Shown here piece after piece: positions 6,175 through 7,541 of a DNA stretch of 7,541 nucleotides. Position numbers and translations under genes: made by a program. Positions within the stretch are counted from its first letter, which is position 1. Every line of letters begins with the position of its first letter. The DNA is from Bacillota bacterium (GTDB lineage Bacteria; Bacillota; Bacilli; Alicyclobacillales; SLC66), in assembly GCA_021820825.1 (NCBI GenBank), contig JAKADD010000114.1:1-7541 (forward strand), given 5' to 3'. The notes below the pieces were generated by a model that had not been told where the DNA came from, searched no databases, and saw only the letters and a list, made by a program, of their open reading frames with translations.

Positions 6175-7254
6175 ATGGCGTACGAAGGAAACTCGCCGCT
6201 GTGGGAACGTATTGACACACTTGGACTGCATGACCTGGCGATCGTTGGCGTTGGCAAACACACCGGAAAGACCACAACGCTGGTTCGCCTGATCGAGGAC
6301 GCCGCCGGCAGCGGGCGGCGTTTGGGCGTCGCCAGCGTGGGTGTGGACGGGGAACGGGCGGACAGCGTTCTGGGAACGCCTAAGCCGCCCATCCCTGTAC
6401 CTGCGGAAACGCTGTTTGCCACAGCCATCGGCGCCATGAAAACAGCATCGGCGTCTGTCGAGTGGCTTGCGCCGACGGGTATATCCTCTCCGTTTGGCGA
6501 GGTGTGGCTTGGGCGCGCGGCAACTTCGGGCACGATCTGTCTGGCGGGTGTTCGGCAATTGGCGCATCTGCTGTTTCTGCGGGCGCGGTTTCGTTCGCTC
6601 GGAGTGGATCATGTGCTCTTTGACGGCGCGCTGTCGCGTATGATCGCCATCCATCCGGATGCGGTGGAGGGGTTCATTCTTTCCACGGGAGCGGTTGCGG
6701 GAAGTTTAGAGGATGTGGTGCGCGCGACAAGGCAGGGGCTGCGCAAGGTGAGCATCGAGCTGGCAGAAGGCGCTGTCGCACAGTTTTGCGCATTGCAGGC
6801 GGGGTTTGACGGCATCGCCGTCGCGGCAGTTGAGTTTCCGGCGGCCACCCCTCTGCACACGCCCGAATGGGCGCGCGCGACGCTCAGCGATATCAAACGC
6901 TATCCTGGCGCGACCGCATTTACGGATGATATAAGGGCTACGGCTGATCTGACAGAGCGACATCGGGTGTTCTATTATAGTGGAGCGGTGACGGATGCGG
7001 CGGCGCAAAGCATTCTTCTCAGACCAAGCCCCAGTTTGTTGGTCGCCGAAAGTCCGGCGCACGTGTTTTTGTCTGAGGGGGTCTGGCGCCAGTACGCGCG
7101 CCATGGACACGCAGTGGCTGTCAGACGCAGTTCGAAGCTGATCGGCGTCACGATCAATCCCGTCTCACCGCACGGGGTCACACTTTCGCGCGCGGTGTTG
7201 CGACAGCGAATCGAGGCGCTGACCGATGTTCCAGTCTGGGATGTGATGGAGTAG
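6175..7254 (+). CDS. kamB: Lysine 5,6-aminomutase reactivase subunit KamB-like P-loop protein
   Basis: This 359-aa protein has an N-terminal P-loop, VGVGKHTGKTTT, with G25, G31, K32 and T33. The spacing GxxxxxGKT is that of BioD-like SIMIBI NTPases. A conserved 'DHVLFDGALSR' follows at about residues 144-154. Its place directly between kamA and a MutS-like gene matches the kamA-kamB-kamC arrangement of lysine fermenters. There, KamB and KamC are proposed to reactivate the B12-dependent lysine 5,6-aminomutase by exchanging damaged cofactor. The gene name rests on this context plus the P-loop. The start is ATG 6175, 7 nt after GGGGGG (6162-6167). An upstream in-frame GTG at 6136 has no visible Shine-Dalgarno but would leave only 6 bp after kamA. 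No membrane segments or signal peptide are evident, so it is probably cytosolic. Biochemistry of this family is thin. Confidence 0.75.
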   Translation: MAYEGNSPLWERIDTLGLHDLAIVGVGKHTGKTTTLVRLIEDAAGSGRRLGVASVGVDGERADSVLGTPKPPIPVPAETLFATAIGAMKTASASVEWLAPTGISSPFGEVWLGRAATSGTICLAGVRQLAHLLFLRARFRSLGVDHVLFDGALSRMIAIHPDAVEGFILSTGAVAGSLEDVVRATRQGLRKVSIELAEGAVAQFCALQAGFDGIAVAAVEFPAATPLHTPEWARATLSDIKRYPGATAFTDDIRATADLTERHRVFYYSGAVTDAAAQSILLRPSPSLLVAESPAHVFLSEGVWRQYARHGHAVAVRRSSKLIGVTINPVSPHGVTLSRAVLRQRIEALTDVPVWDVME

Positions 7255-7261
7255 ATCGCCA

Positions 7262-7541
7262 ATGTCATTCATGAATAGATGGACGGAAGAGCAGATCGCT
7301 TTTTCCCGTGTCAAGGAGCGCATGAGCGCTCTGACACTCTACGGGGTGCGCTTTCAACGCGAGCGCACGCCCTATTTGCGCGGGCAAGAGCAGCACTGGC
7401 TGTGCGATCGCGCTGATCTGACACTGTTCAGCGGCGTGTTTTCGCAACTGCGCGACGGTGAGCACACATTCGGACAGCTTGTGCGCGCACTGCTCGTCTC
7501 GCTGCCGGATATACGGACGGCGACGCAATTGTTGCAAAAAC
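7262..7541 (+). CDS. kamC: MutS-like reactivase ATPase KamC, partial (N-terminus)
   Basis: An open frame starts at ATG 7262, 7 bp after the kamB stop, and continues 93 codons to the window edge (MSFMNRWTEEQIAFSRVKER onward). GGAG (7248-7251) lies 10 nt upstream; ATG 7271 is an alternative start. The visible part is helical and charged and ends LLVSLPDIRTATQLLQK, which resembles the 'LpDIR' segment of the MutS core (lever) domain. The ATPase domain that would settle identity lies outside the window. In lysine-fermentation operons the gene after kamB is kamC, a MutS-family ATPase without a mismatch-recognition domain, thought to act on lysine 5,6-aminomutase. The assignment therefore combines position with a short motif. 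Confidence 0.65.
   Translation, partial: MSFMNRWTEEQIAFSRVKERMSALTLYGVRFQRERTPYLRGQEQHWLCDRADLTLFSGVFSQLRDGEHTFGQLVRALLVSLPDIRTATQLLQK

Noticed and set aside
5788..6654. 288-codon minus-strand frame opposite kamA/kamB
   Set aside because: It spans the junction of two real plus-strand genes antisense and has arginine-rich shadow composition.

Overview
The window looks like part of a chromosome from a moderately high-GC Bacillota species. An acidophilic or thermotolerant relative of Alicyclobacillaceae is my guess from the protein flavour and GC content, not something the sequence proves. The evidence for Bacillota is a YwfO-type HD phosphohydrolase, an EcsC-like protein, a RocR-like sigma-54 activator, purine-rich Shine-Dalgarno sites and frequent GTG starts. 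No rRNA, tRNA, CRISPR array or insertion-sequence transposase was found.

Layout. (1) Bases 1-203, minus strand: the 5' end of an EcsC-like gene that runs off the left edge. (2) Bases 204-501: a divergent intergenic region almost filled by a MITE-like inverted-repeat element of about 155 bp (245-399), followed by a possible sigma-A promoter. (3) Bases 502-1842: an HD-domain (deoxy)nucleotide triphosphohydrolase of the YwfO/SAMHD1 type. Its end overlaps by 20 bp the start of (4), bases 1823-3316, a PAS / AAA+ / Fis-type HTH sigma-54 enhancer-binding protein of the RocR class. (5) Bases 3317-3778: a 462-bp regulatory region. It holds a doubtful 36-codon ORF, a 16-bp palindrome that could be an activator site, a terminator-like hairpin, a large inverted repeat with 23-bp perfect arms, and a near-consensus sigma-54 (-24/-12) promoter. 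(6) Bases 3779 to the right edge: a plus-strand operon with kdd (3,5-diaminohexanoate dehydrogenase), kamA (lysine 2,3-aminomutase), kamB and the start of kamC. The last two are the proposed reactivase partners of lysine 5,6-aminomutase.

How it fits together. kdd and kamA encode two steps of the 3,5-diaminohexanoate route of lysine fermentation (lysine to acetate and butyrate-level intermediates). KamA isomerises L-lysine to L-beta-lysine. Lysine 5,6-aminomutase (kamDE, not in the window and predicted just downstream) makes 3,5-diaminohexanoate. Kdd deaminates this oxidatively to 5-amino-3-oxohexanoate. KamB and KamC probably keep the B12-dependent 5,6-aminomutase active. The upstream sigma-54 activator, with the -24/-12 promoter directly in front of kdd, points to substrate-induced, sigma-54-dependent expression of the whole operon. 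This parallels RocR control of arginine catabolism in Bacillus.

The enzymes belong to known families. The least explained parts are the palindromic architecture of the control region, the MITE-like element, the little-studied KamB/KamC pair, and a modified C-terminal zinc site in KamA.
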